Source: Cryobacterium arcticum
Lineage (GTDB): Bacteria > Actinomycetota > Actinomycetes > Actinomycetales > Microbacteriaceae
Reading direction: 5' to 3'
NCBI RefSeq assembly: GCF_003185895.1
Contig: NZ_QHLY01000003.1
Location: 86,122 to 150,121, forward strand
Length of the DNA stretch: 64,000 nucleotides
Each line of letters begins with the position of its first letter. Within the stretch, counting starts at the first letter, position 1. The translations under genes were made by a program, and so were the position numbers. Of this stretch, positions 53,339 to 62,540 are shown one piece after another. The notes under the pieces were generated by a model. It was given only the letters and a program-made list of their open reading frames with translations, made no database searches and was not told where the DNA came from.

Positions 53339-53665
53339 CAACCCACGGTAGCCACCGCTCGGTCCCCCCGTGTAACGGTTCCGTTTCGCCCGGATTGCGC
53401 CTCCCCCCTGACGGTTCGACGGACAACGGCGGCGGCGCTCAACAGTCGCAGCTAGCCGACAGCGGGGCGGCGGTAAGCAGCGAAATGCCTGATCAGAAGG
53501 ACCCACTCGACGGCGAAATAGAGGCGCAACCGAATCGGCACGGTTACGGCGATCGATCGAAACATCGACTCGCTTAGATCGAATCCAACAAGAATCCGCA
53601 GGCGGGGACCACCCCGACCGCGACGCCCCGGAAGCAAATCCGCGGACGCAGATCATGGGAGTTCA
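53339..53665. other. 327-bp divergent regulatory region between GntR and LLM-B
   Basis: No gene is supported. It holds the leaderless GntR promoter (TACCGT, 53345-53350, minus strand), repeated ATCGA-type words around 53550-53580 (CGATCGATCGA and TAGATCGA), which could be GntR half-sites, and a GC-rich structured stretch 53597-53650 with CGGGG-acca-CCCCG before GGGAG (53655-53659) and the ATG at 53666. A cis-acting RNA here is possible; no known class is recognised. Confidence 0.45.
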
Positions 53666-54991
53666 ATGTTTCATCTCGGTTGGTTTCTCGGCAATGGATA
53701 CGGCATTCAGCCGTGGAATCGCACTGGACGGGGCGGCGCGTGGAACTCCACGAACGGGCGCGACTGGATGAAGCCTGACCTGTACATCGACCTCGCTCGG
53801 TCACTCGAGCGCGGTGGCTTCGACTTCATCCTCATCGAGGACACGTCGATGATCGAGGACACCTTCGGCGGTTCGATGGAGACGACGCTCAAATACGGCA
53901 TCATGGCGCCCAAGAACGACCCGTTGCCCTTGGTTCCGCTCATGACCGCCGCAACCAAGCACATCGGGATCATCCCGACAATCTCCACCACGCAATACCC
54001 GCCGTTCATGGCCGCGCGCCTCATGACGACCCTCGATCACCTCACCGAAGGGCGCGTCGGCATCAACGTCGTCACCTCCGTGTCCCACCGAGTCGCCCAG
54101 AACTTCGGCCACGACAAGCACTTCGAGCACGACCTTCGTTACGAGATGGCCGGTGAATGGATGGACGTGGTCGACCAGCTCTGGGAATCCTGGGAGCCGG
54201 ACGCCGTGCTGCTCGACGAGGAGAACTTCGTCTACGCCGACCACACCAAGGTGCACACGATTGACTACGACGGCACCTACTTCAAGTCCAGGGGTCCCCT
54301 GAACACCATTCCCGGTCCGCAGCGCCGCCCCGTGGTCTCGCAGGCCGGCAACTCGATCCCCGGCCGGGAACTCGCTGCCCGCACCGCGGACACGATGCTC
54401 GCCTACGGCGGCGATGTCGCCAAGATGAAGGAATTCCGCGAGGACATGCACCGGCGAATGGAGAAGTACGGCCGTGCGCCCGAGGAGCTGAAGATCATGT
54501 TCCTGGTGAACCCGATCATCGGCGAGACCGACGCTGACGCCCACGAGCGAGAGGCCACCCGCGCTGCGGCAGCGGCCACCGACGACGCGGTCATCCAACG
54601 GCTCTGGGCGATGAGCTATGTGAGCGGCGGCGAAGTCGACTTTGCCGCCATGGATCTGGACGCCCCGATCCCGGGGGTCACCGGCAACGGTGAACAAAGC
54701 TCGATGGCCAACTACGTCAGGGCCGGCCAGGGCAAGACACTCCGGGAGCTCGCAGCCACCCACCGCACGATCTCGCACATGGGTCTCGTTGGATCGTGCG
54801 AAACGGTCGCAGAGAAGATGGGCGAAATCATGGACGAAGTCGGTGGAGACGGGTTCCTGCTCTATCCCACCATGAACCGCAGAACGATCATCGAGATCGC
54901 CGACGGGCTCGGTTCAGCCCTCCAGCGCCGCGGGCTGATCCGCGAGAGCTACACGGGAACGACGCTGCGCGACCACCTCAGCGAGTTCTAG
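53666..54991 (+). CDS. LLM-class flavin monooxygenase, NtaA/SnaA/DszA family (LLM-B)
   Basis: A 441-residue FMN-dependent oxygenase and close paralogue of LLM-A (MFHLGWFLGNGYGIQPW, ERGGFDFILIEDTSMIEDTF, TLDHLTEGRVGINVVTSV, RPVVSQAGNSIPGRELA). Differences are concentrated after residue 17, where LLM-B has an extra Gly/Asn-rich loop (NRTGRGGAWNSTNGRDW) near the expected active-site entrance. SD GGGAG precedes the ATG. The permease gene follows 37 nt later, so enzyme and importer are co-transcribed. Confidence 0.92.
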   Translation: MFHLGWFLGNGYGIQPWNRTGRGGAWNSTNGRDWMKPDLYIDLARSLERGGFDFILIEDTSMIEDTFGGSMETTLKYGIMAPKNDPLPLVPLMTAATKHIGIIPTISTTQYPPFMAARLMTTLDHLTEGRVGINVVTSVSHRVAQNFGHDKHFEHDLRYEMAGEWMDVVDQLWESWEPDAVLLDEENFVYADHTKVHTIDYDGTYFKSRGPLNTIPGPQRRPVVSQAGNSIPGRELAARTADTMLAYGGDVAKMKEFREDMHRRMEKYGRAPEELKIMFLVNPIIGETDADAHEREATRAAAAATDDAVIQRLWAMSYVSGGEVDFAAMDLDAPIPGVTGNGEQSSMANYVRAGQGKTLRELAATHRTISHMGLVGSCETVAEKMGEIMDEVGGDGFLLYPTMNRRTIIEIADGLGSALQRRGLIRESYTGTTLRDHLSEF

Positions 54992-55028
54992 GCCTCCGGT
55001 CGCCGAACGAATGACCCAAGGGAATCAG

Positions 55029-56066
55029 ATGAACTCGATATTCGCGAAGAACCGGTGGTGGCTTGCTCGGCTCGCGGCCCTCCCACTGCACCTCTTCGTC
55101 TTTGCGATCGTGGTGTTCTTCATCGTTCGGCTGGTGCCCGGTGATGCCGCGATCACGATGACCGAGGGCCAGGCGTCGGCAGAACAGCTCGAGGCCATCC
55201 GCGATCAGCTCGGGCTCAATGAGCCACTGATCGTGCAATTGGGAGTCTTCCTCTTCAATCTCCTCCGGCTCGACTTCGGCATCTCGACCACTTCGGGCCA
55301 GAGCGTGTTCTCGGACGTGATCAGCCGGGTGCCGCAGACACTCGAACTCACGCTGATGGCGTTGTTCGTGGCCGCGGTCGTCGCGACACTGCTCTCGGCC
55401 GCCGCGGTGTTCACCCCGCGCTCGCCGATCGCCGCGATCGCACGCGGGTACTCCCGGGCCGCCGGCGCCCTCCCGGACTTCTGCCTGGGCATCATCGCGA
55501 TCCTCATCTTCTACGTGGTCCTGCGCGTCGCCCCCGCGCCTCTCGGGCGGCTGGACGCACGGATGACATCCGCACCGTCGATCACGAACTTCCCCATGCT
55601 CGACACCCTCCTGAGCGGCGACGGCGCTCTGATCGCCTCGGCCCTGACCCATCTCGTGCTTCCCATCGCGGCGATGAGCATCGCCTATGCCCCCTACCTC
55701 ATGAAGCAGCTGATTCCCGGGCTCGAGGAGCAGGTCGACGCTCCCGCCACCCGGTTCCGCATAGCGTCCGGCGGGTCCAGCTTCATGATGGTCGTCTCGG
55801 TCTTCCGGCGAGCGCTCCCCGCCGTGCTGGTGGTCTCCGGCTCCCTCCTCGGATCCCTGATCGGTGGGGCGGTGGTGATGGAGTCGATGTTCGGCCTCGG
55901 CGGCATCGGCCAATACGCCGTCAACGCGGTCTCGACCTCCGACTACCAGGCTATGCAGGGGGTGCTCATCGTCATCGTGGCGGTGGTGCTCCTGATCTTC
56001 CTGGTCGTCGACCTTCTCACCCTGATCCTCGACTCGAGACGGCGCGTCGGCGCCGCTTCCGCCTGA
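55029..56066 (+). CDS. ABC transporter permease, DppB/OppB type
   Basis: A 345-residue permease. The first helix is LPLHLFVFAIVVFFIVRLVP, followed by PGDAAITMTEGQASAEQLEAIR, characteristic of DppB. Five more helices follow, and the C-terminal part has GGAVVMESMFGLGGIGQYAV. ATG 55029 is favoured because AAGGGA lies 5 nt upstream; ATG 55011 is an in-frame alternative. It forms the importer with the ATPases at 49493-51177 and the binding protein at 57074. Confidence 0.9.
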   Translation: MNSIFAKNRWWLARLAALPLHLFVFAIVVFFIVRLVPGDAAITMTEGQASAEQLEAIRDQLGLNEPLIVQLGVFLFNLLRLDFGISTTSGQSVFSDVISRVPQTLELTLMALFVAAVVATLLSAAAVFTPRSPIAAIARGYSRAAGALPDFCLGIIAILIFYVVLRVAPAPLGRLDARMTSAPSITNFPMLDTLLSGDGALIASALTHLVLPIAAMSIAYAPYLMKQLIPGLEEQVDAPATRFRIASGGSSFMMVVSVFRRALPAVLVVSGSLLGSLIGGAVVMESMFGLGGIGQYAVNAVSTSDYQAMQGVLIVIVAVVLLIFLVVDLLTLILDSRRRVGAASA

Positions 56067-56080
56067 GCGGAGTGCCAGCC

Positions 56081-56968
56081 ATGACCACCCAGACCACAAC
56101 CTCCGGATCCCCCGTCCCCAGAACCCGGAGACGCGCCCTTCGCGGCGCACCGAAACGCACAGAGGCCAGCCTGCGCTGGTGGCTGTTCATCCCAGCCGGG
56201 CTGCTGGTGCTCCTCGCCGCGGTCGGTCCGTTCCTGGTGCCGTTCAACCCCGTCGACATCGTGGGGGTGCCGTCCCAGCCCCCAGGGGCCGAACACTGGT
56301 TCGGCACCGACCAGAACGGCATGGACGTCTTCTCCCGGGTTGTTGCCGCCGCGCGCACGAATCTGCTCGTCGCCGCGATCGCCGCGATCGGATCGACGGT
56401 GCTCGGTATCGTCATCGGCGTTATCGGCGGCATGAATGAGGCGGCTCGTGGCCTCCGCGGCTTCCTCGCCCGGTCGCTGGCCAGGGCCGTGGAGATCCTC
56501 GACGCCGTGCCGGCGATCATCATCGGGCTCGTGCTCGTCTCCCTGTTCGGACCGTCCGTCGCCACCATCATCGGGGTGCTCGTGATCGTCTCGCTGGCCC
56601 GGCAGTCCAAGCTCGTGCGCACCGAGGTGCTCAAGGTCCGAGGCGACTCGTTCGTCGACGCCGCCAGGATGGCCGGTGCCCGCGAGATCAACGTGATGTT
56701 CACCACGGTGCTGCCGAATTCGATCCGCCCGTCGTTCGAGAATTTCTCGGCCACGTTCGGCCTCGCGATCATCGTCGAAGCTGCCCTCGGGTTCCTCGGC
56801 GTCGGCCTGCCGCCGCCCACGCCCGAGTGGGGAACGATGATCGCCACGGGCGCGGCGGATGCCCTCAACTACCGATGGTGGGGAGCCGCGTTTCCCACCA
56901 TCGCGCTCATCGTCACCGTGTCGAGCATCGCTCTGGCCGGCAGCGAGCTCCTGCGCAAGCGCCACTGA
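56081..56968 (+). CDS. ABC transporter permease, DppC/OppC type
   Basis: A 295-residue permease. A basic, Thr-rich N-terminus precedes the first helix (WWLFIPAGLLVLLAAVGPFL). HWFGTDQNGMDVFSRVVAAA, the DppC signature, is at about residues 68-87, with VRGDSFVDAARMAGAREINV as the EAA loop and ALGFLGVGLPPPTPEWGTMI near the C-terminus. ATG 56081 is preferred over GTG 56072 (GGAG upstream). It is 14 nt after the first permease. Confidence 0.92.
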   Translation: MTTQTTTSGSPVPRTRRRALRGAPKRTEASLRWWLFIPAGLLVLLAAVGPFLVPFNPVDIVGVPSQPPGAEHWFGTDQNGMDVFSRVVAAARTNLLVAAIAAIGSTVLGIVIGVIGGMNEAARGLRGFLARSLARAVEILDAVPAIIIGLVLVSLFGPSVATIIGVLVIVSLARQSKLVRTEVLKVRGDSFVDAARMAGAREINVMFTTVLPNSIRPSFENFSATFGLAIIVEAALGFLGVGLPPPTPEWGTMIATGAADALNYRWWGAAFPTIALIVTVSSIALAGSELLRKRH

Positions 56969-57073
56969 CCTTTCCCGCCACACATCCGTTTCGCCACACC
57001 CACCCCACCGCGCGCTCGTCAAAGCGCCGTCCATCCCACCGCACCGCCCTTCCCTCCAGAGAGTGAGCACACC

Positions 57074-58762
57074 ATGTTTCGATTCCCACCGGCGGCCGGC
57101 GCTCCCGCGCCTCGTCGCAGAGCCTCGCGGCTCGTCACCGTCGCCGCGGCCTTGACCGCAGCCTCCGTGATCCTCGTCGGCTGCAGCGCGCAGTCCAGCT
57201 CGACCGAGGAAACGGCAAGCACAACACCCGACTCCCTCGTCATTGCCACCCCGACGTCACCGACACATTTCTTCTATGACGCCGGCAACAACGTCTACCC
57301 CGCGACCGAGATCGAAATGCAGATCAACTCGACCCTGCTCGTGAACCCGTACGCCCAGAGCGACCAGGATGAGAACGCCCTCCGTCAGGATGTCTATGAG
57401 TTCGAGGGCGGACTCGCCGAGTCCTACGAGGTGAGCGAGGACGGTCTCGTCTACACGTTCCACCTCCGCCAAGGAGTGGTGAGCCAGTCGGGCAACCCCT
57501 TCACCGCGGATGACGTGGTCTGGTCGTTCACTGAAAAGTTCGGCAACCCGACGGCGGTCTTCCAGGCCATCTCGAAGCCCGCCATCACCGATCCGGCCAC
57601 GCAGATCGTGAAGGTCGACGACAGCACCGTCACCATGACAATCACCGATGCCGGTTACGGTCAGACCCTGCTCTCGCTGATCTCCAACGTCACGGCTCAG
57701 ATCTTTGACTCGACGGTTCTGCAGGAGAACGCAACTCCGGAGGACCCGTTTGGCGTTGCCTGGGCCAAGGCGAACCCGCTTATCGGCGTGGGCTACGGCG
57801 CGTACATGATCGACTCGTTCACTCCCGACGCCGACACCACGATCGTCGCGAACCCCGACTACTGGGGTGACACCCCGGCCATCGAGACCGTGATCTACAA
57901 GGTTGTCGGCGACTCGGCCACCCGTGCGCAGTCCCTGCGCAACGGAGACGTCGACATCGCGGAGAACCTGGCACCGCAGGAGCAGTCCGACGCCCAGGCC
58001 GCGGGCGGGGTCAACGTCTTCAGCCTCGACACCAACATCTACTCGTTCATGGTGCCGGTCGCCAACAAGGCACCGTTCGACAACACCCTCGTTCGCCAGG
58101 CGATGGCCTATGCCATCCCGTATGACCAGATCCTCGACAACGTCTACCTCGGCCGGGCGACCCAGCCCACCGGCTATCTCGACGCGACCGCTCCCGGATA
58201 CACCGACGCCGGTCTCCCCGAATACAGCTACGACCCCGAGAAGTCGAAGGAGCTGCTCGCCGACGCCGGTTTCCCCGATGGCGTGAGTTTCTCGCTCACC
58301 GTGAACGCGGACACCCCCGACCTGGTCGCCGCCGCCGTGCAGATGCAGGCGGAAGCCGCGGACGCCGGATTCACGATCGAGATCAACCAGCAGCCATCCG
58401 CCGCCTTCTCGGCCGGTCGCACCGCCGGCGACTATCAGGCGATGCTGCTGCGCGACTACGCCATCACGCTGACACCGCCGTACGAGATGAACCTCTTCAC
58501 CACGAAGGGCTCTCCACTCAACTATCCGAAGTGGGAAGACGACACCTTCTACGGCCTGATGGCGACTGCCCAGTCGCTCGGAGACCCGTTGACGGACGAG
58601 GCCGGCGCCGCCTACAACAAGGCCGAGGCCTACATGCTCGACGAAGCCGCGATGATCTTCTACGCCCAGGTTCAGCCGTCCTACGCCGTCTCTGACGCCG
58701 TCACCGGCTGGGCCTGGCGCTCGGACAACTGGCTCGACGTGTCGCAGCTCTCCTTCAAGTAA
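57074..58762 (+). CDS. ABC transporter substrate-binding lipoprotein (SBP family 5)
   Basis: A 562-residue extracellular binding protein of the peptide/opine/nickel family. Signal peptide with lipobox LVGC (Cys about residue 37), then the family pattern of LAESYEVSEDGLVYTFHLRQG, VSQSGNPFTADDVVWSFTEK, GYGAYMIDSFTPDADTTIVA and FDNTLVRQAMAYAIPYDQIL. Family 5 proteins bind peptides but also sugars, metal chelates and aminopolycarboxylates, so the ligand is open. It follows the permeases and precedes LLM-C. Confidence 0.93.
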   Translation: MFRFPPAAGAPAPRRRASRLVTVAAALTAASVILVGCSAQSSSTEETASTTPDSLVIATPTSPTHFFYDAGNNVYPATEIEMQINSTLLVNPYAQSDQDENALRQDVYEFEGGLAESYEVSEDGLVYTFHLRQGVVSQSGNPFTADDVVWSFTEKFGNPTAVFQAISKPAITDPATQIVKVDDSTVTMTITDAGYGQTLLSLISNVTAQIFDSTVLQENATPEDPFGVAWAKANPLIGVGYGAYMIDSFTPDADTTIVANPDYWGDTPAIETVIYKVVGDSATRAQSLRNGDVDIAENLAPQEQSDAQAAGGVNVFSLDTNIYSFMVPVANKAPFDNTLVRQAMAYAIPYDQILDNVYLGRATQPTGYLDATAPGYTDAGLPEYSYDPEKSKELLADAGFPDGVSFSLTVNADTPDLVAAAVQMQAEAADAGFTIEINQQPSAAFSAGRTAGDYQAMLLRDYAITLTPPYEMNLFTTKGSPLNYPKWEDDTFYGLMATAQSLGDPLTDEAGAAYNKAEAYMLDEAAMIFYAQVQPSYAVSDAVTGWAWRSDNWLDVSQLSFK

Positions 58763-58859
58763 CCAACACCCAGCACGGGTGTGCCGCTCACGGCTCAGAA
58801 CGACGCCGGGGCGGCACACCCTGCATTCATCTCCCGATCAGGCAAAGCGAGAAATCACG

Positions 58860-60161
58860 ATGACGACACCGTTCCACCTCGGCTGGTTCATGAGCTTCCG
58901 CCCGCCGGCCTTCCCCGACCAATGGGTCGGCGCGGATGCCGCGGAATGGACGAACGGCCGCTTCTACGAGGATTTCGCGCGGTCGCTCGAGCGGGCGAAG
59001 TTCGACTACATCATGATCGAGGACTCGTCGATGGTGCCTGACGCCTACGCCGGCACGAGCGAGATCGACCTCAAGTACTCGCTGTACGCCCCCAAGCACG
59101 ACCCGCTCGCTCTCGCCGCGTTGATGGCCGATGTGACGTCGCGTCTGGGCATCGTCGCGACCGCGTCATCAACCTTCTACCCGCCGTATCTGCTCGCCCG
59201 CACGATGAGCACCCTTGATCACCTCTCCCGCGGTCGCGTCGGCTGGAACGTCGTCACCTCGAGCGAGGATCGTGCAGCCCAGAACTATGGGATCGACCGG
59301 CTGCCGGAACACGATGAGCGCTACGACCGCGCCGACGAATTCATCGATCTCGTCGGGCAGCTCTGGGACTCCTGGGAGGAGGGCGCCGAGACACAGGACC
59401 GAGGGACCGGTGCCTTCGTCGATCACACGAAGGTGCATCCGATCGACTTCGTCGGCGCGCACTACTCCTCGCGCGGTCCGCTCAATCTGCCCCGGTCTCC
59501 GCAGGGACGACCCGTCATCTGCCAGGCCGGCGGCTCGGGTCGCGGCCGTCGTTTCGGCGCCACCCACGCCGACACGATCATCGCGTCCGCCCACGGCGTC
59601 GAAGCGATGAAGGCCTACCGCGACAGCGTGCGTGAACACCTCGTGGAGGCCGGGCGCGACCCCGACTCCTGCAAGGTCTTGTTCGTCGTCTCCCCGATCG
59701 TGGCCGAGAGCGAGGCCGCCGCGCAGGACCGTTTCACGTCGGCGTGGGCGCCGACCGACCGCAGAGTCGAAGCGGCCCTCGGGCACATCTCGGCCTACAC
59801 CGAGAACGACATGTCCCAGTTCGACTTGGACAAGCCCGTCGAAGAGCTGACCACGAATGGACATCAGAGCACGCTGGCGATGTTCATGAAGCGTGCAGAA
59901 GGCGGAAAGACCCTGCGGGAGGTAGCCGCCAACTGGTCGATCAGCTGCCTCGACCTTGTCGGCACACCGTCCTCGGTCGCCGACCAGATGGAGGAGGCCA
60001 TGGAATACGTCGGCGGCGACGGCTTCCTCATCTCCGGTGCCACGAGCCGGCGGTACATCACGGAGGTCACCGACGGGCTCGTTCCCGAGCTGCAGCGCCG
60101 CGGCCTCACTCGTACCGAATACACCCACCGCACTCTCCGCGACAATCTCCTCTCGTTCTGA
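58860..60161 (+). CDS. LLM-class flavin monooxygenase, NtaA/SnaA/DszA family (LLM-C)
   Basis: A 433-residue FMN-dependent oxygenase, more distant from LLM-A/B. It begins MTTPFHLGWFMSFRPPAFPD and contains ERAKFDYIMIEDSSMVPDAY, STLDHLSRGRVGWNVVTSSE and RPVICQAGGSGRGRRFG. ATG 58860 is chosen because the family N-terminus starts there, although the frame extends to 58779. The next monooxygenase starts 13 nt after its stop. Confidence 0.91.
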   Translation: MTTPFHLGWFMSFRPPAFPDQWVGADAAEWTNGRFYEDFARSLERAKFDYIMIEDSSMVPDAYAGTSEIDLKYSLYAPKHDPLALAALMADVTSRLGIVATASSTFYPPYLLARTMSTLDHLSRGRVGWNVVTSSEDRAAQNYGIDRLPEHDERYDRADEFIDLVGQLWDSWEEGAETQDRGTGAFVDHTKVHPIDFVGAHYSSRGPLNLPRSPQGRPVICQAGGSGRGRRFGATHADTIIASAHGVEAMKAYRDSVREHLVEAGRDPDSCKVLFVVSPIVAESEAAAQDRFTSAWAPTDRRVEAALGHISAYTENDMSQFDLDKPVEELTTNGHQSTLAMFMKRAEGGKTLREVAANWSISCLDLVGTPSSVADQMEEAMEYVGGDGFLISGATSRRYITEVTDGLVPELQRRGLTRTEYTHRTLRDNLLSF

Positions 60162-60174
60162 CCTGGACATCCCC

Positions 60175-61506
60175 ATGACAACACCTGCATCCCCACTCAC
60201 TTTCGGCTGGTTCCTCAACTTCATGCCACCGGCGTGGAACGGAACCTGGCGCTCGAATCACCGCGACCGCTGGATGGACGGCGACTTCTACGTCGACGTG
60301 GCACGCCAGCTCGAGGCAGCATGCATCGACTTTCTCCTGCTCGAAGACTCCGTGATGGTGCCGGACACCTACGGCGGAACCATGGAAGCCGAACTTCGCT
60401 TCACGACCCGGTCACCGAAGGGTGACCCGCTGCCGCTGATCCCGAAGCTGGCGCGGGCGACACAGCACATCGGCTTCGCCGCGACGATGTCGACCAGCCT
60501 CTACCCGCCATTCATGCTCGCGCGCCTCCTCACCACCCTCGATCACATCACCGAGGGCCGCGTCGCCTGGAATCTGGTCACCTCCGCCGAAGACCGTGCC
60601 GCACAGAACTTCGGCCAGAACACGTTGCCGAGCCACAGCGAGCGGTATCAGCGCGCCGACGAGTACGCCGAGCTGGTGACACAGCTCTGGGACTCCTGGG
60701 ATGACGACGCCCTCGTCATGGACCGGGCTGCGGGCCGGTACGTCGACCACACCCGGGTGCGTCCGATCAACTTCGACGGCGCGTACTACCGCAGCCGTGG
60801 CCCGCTCAACACCCTCCCCGGCCCGCAACGGCACCCGATGATCTTCCAAGCCGGTTCCTCACCCGCCGGGCGGGAGCTCGCCGCCAAGCACGCCGAGGTG
60901 GTGCTCGCCTCCATGACCAGTCCCACCCAGATGCGGGAGTTCCGGGATGACCTGAGGTCCCGTACCGCAGCGGCTGGGCGGGACCCCGACACGCTCAAAG
61001 TGCTGTACCTCGTGCAGCCGATCATCGCCGAGACCATCCAGGAGGCCGAGATCCGCCGGGAGCGGGCATACGCCCCGACGGACGAGAACGTGATCGCCAG
61101 GCTCGTGCACATGTCCAGCGGTGACATCGACTTCTCGACGCTGGATCTCGACGCTCCGATACCCGACGACCTCGAAACGAATGGAATCACGAGCGGCCTC
61201 GAGAACCTGCGCCGGATCGGCCGTGGTCGCACCCTGAGGGAGGCCGCGGCCTCTCGGATTGAATCGGTCGAGCTGGTCGGAACGCCCGACAGCGTGGCCG
61301 ACCGGATGGCCGAGGTGATCGACGAGGTCGGCGGCGACGGCTTCCTGTTCTTCGGCGGAGGAGGCGGGCGGCTGAGCCGGCATTACGTCGCGGAGATCAC
61401 CGAAGGGCTCATGCCGGCGTTGCAGGACAGGGGCCTCGCGCGCACCTCTCCCGGGCAGGGCACGTTTCGCGAGTCCGTGTTCGGTGCAGGTACGGCGAGA
61501 CTGTGA
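60175..61506 (+). CDS. LLM-class flavin monooxygenase, NtaA/SnaA/DszA family (LLM-D)
   Basis: A 443-residue FMN-dependent oxygenase related to LLM-C. It has LTFGWFLNFMPPAWNGTW, CIDFLLLEDSVMVPDTYGGT, TTLDHITEGRVAWNLVTSAE and HPMIFQAGSSPAGRELA. A glycine-rich insert (FFGGGGGRLSRH) lies near the C-terminus and is absent from LLM-C. ATG 60175 is chosen at the family N-terminus. Its stop overlaps the RutA-like start (GTGA), so the two are coupled. Confidence 0.91.
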   Translation: MTTPASPLTFGWFLNFMPPAWNGTWRSNHRDRWMDGDFYVDVARQLEAACIDFLLLEDSVMVPDTYGGTMEAELRFTTRSPKGDPLPLIPKLARATQHIGFAATMSTSLYPPFMLARLLTTLDHITEGRVAWNLVTSAEDRAAQNFGQNTLPSHSERYQRADEYAELVTQLWDSWDDDALVMDRAAGRYVDHTRVRPINFDGAYYRSRGPLNTLPGPQRHPMIFQAGSSPAGRELAAKHAEVVLASMTSPTQMREFRDDLRSRTAAAGRDPDTLKVLYLVQPIIAETIQEAEIRRERAYAPTDENVIARLVHMSSGDIDFSTLDLDAPIPDDLETNGITSGLENLRRIGRGRTLREAAASRIESVELVGTPDSVADRMAEVIDEVGGDGFLFFGGGGGRLSRHYVAEITEGLMPALQDRGLARTSPGQGTFRESVFGAGTARL

Positions 61507-62540
61507 GGTACGGCGTCTTCCTGCCCACCTCCAGCAACGGATATGTTGCCTCGACAGCGCTTCCCGACCGCGACCCCACCTTCACAGAGAACCTGAGGTT
61601 GACCCGGCTGGCGGAGTCGTTCGGCCTGGACTTCGTGCTCGCCATGGTGAAGTTCAGAGGACCGAGCACGGAGTCCCACTACTGGGAGGGATCGCTCGAG
61701 GCGTTCACGACGGCAGCCGGCCTGCTGGCCGCGACCGAACGCATCCAGGTAGTGGCCTCGGTCGGCATCCTCAGCCTCAACCCCGCCATGACGGCGCGGA
61801 TGGCGGTCACGGCCAACTCCATCGGGCCAGGCCGGTTTGCCGTCAACGTGGTGTCGGGCTGGAACTCCCTCGAGTATTCGCAGATGGGTGCCTGGCCGGG
61901 CGACGACTATTTCGGGTACCGCTACGAGTACGCCCGGGAGTACATCGAGATTCTCCGCGAGCTGTGGAGCGAGGGAGTGTCGAGCTATCAGGGCACATAC
62001 TTCAGCCTCGACAACGCCAGCGGACTGCCGCGCCCGGCCGAACACATCCCCATTCTCTGTGCCGGCGCCTCCGACAAAGGACGCGATTTCACGGCGCGCT
62101 ATGGCGACCAGAACCTCACGGCTGGAGCCGGCGCCCGCGATTCTGGGCCCGATATCGTGCGTCGTGCCCGTGCCTACGGTCGGGTCGTGACCACCAACGT
62201 CTTGGTGATGCTGATCATTGCCGACACGGACGCAGAAGCGTGGGACCGCGTGCACCACCTCAACGCCCACACGGATGTGGCAGCACTGGCCGGGCGTCGC
62301 GAGCAGTCGGCGAAAGACACCATGAATGAGGGCACCGCTGCGGCGAATGCCGCGCAGGTTCAGGCGATCGACAAGGATCGGGCACTGGTCGGAAGCGCAG
62401 CGACCGTCGCGCGGCTCCTGGCCGAGCTGGGTGAGGTCGAAGGCATCGAATCCCTCAGCCTGCAGTTCGACGATTTCGACGATGGCCTGCTGCGGTTCGG
62501 GCGCGACGTTCTGCCCCTGCTTCGATCGGCTACGGAATGA
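61503..62540 (+). CDS. RutA-like flavin-dependent oxygenase (pyrimidine/cyclic amide ring-opening type)
   Basis: A 345-residue LLM-class enzyme of a different subgroup from its four neighbours. Start RYGVFLPTSSNGYVAS, FGLDFVLAMVKFRGPS, RFAVNVVSGWNSLEYSQMGA, WPGDDYFGYRYEYAREYIEI and SAKDTMNEGT follow E. coli RutA closely as I recall it. RutA opens uracil with a flavin-N5-peroxide, hydrolysing an amide oxidatively, and uses reduced FMN from RutF. No other rut genes are present, so the substrate is probably a related cyclic amide or an amide product of the other oxygenases. GTG start in a GTGA overlap; ATGA junction with the MFS gene. Confidence 0.9.
   Translation: MRYGVFLPTSSNGYVASTALPDRDPTFTENLRLTRLAESFGLDFVLAMVKFRGPSTESHYWEGSLEAFTTAAGLLAATERIQVVASVGILSLNPAMTARMAVTANSIGPGRFAVNVVSGWNSLEYSQMGAWPGDDYFGYRYEYAREYIEILRELWSEGVSSYQGTYFSLDNASGLPRPAEHIPILCAGASDKGRDFTARYGDQNLTAGAGARDSGPDIVRRARAYGRVVTTNVLVMLIIADTDAEAWDRVHHLNAHTDVAALAGRREQSAKDTMNEGTAAANAAQVQAIDKDRALVGSAATVARLLAELGEVEGIESLSLQFDDFDDGLLRFGRDVLPLLRSATE

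Noticed and set aside
53597..53650. SAM-type or other sulfur-related riboswitch upstream of LLM-B
   Set aside because: Some GC-rich stems are present, but the conserved cores of the SAM-I and SAM-IV classes could not be found, so no class name is given.
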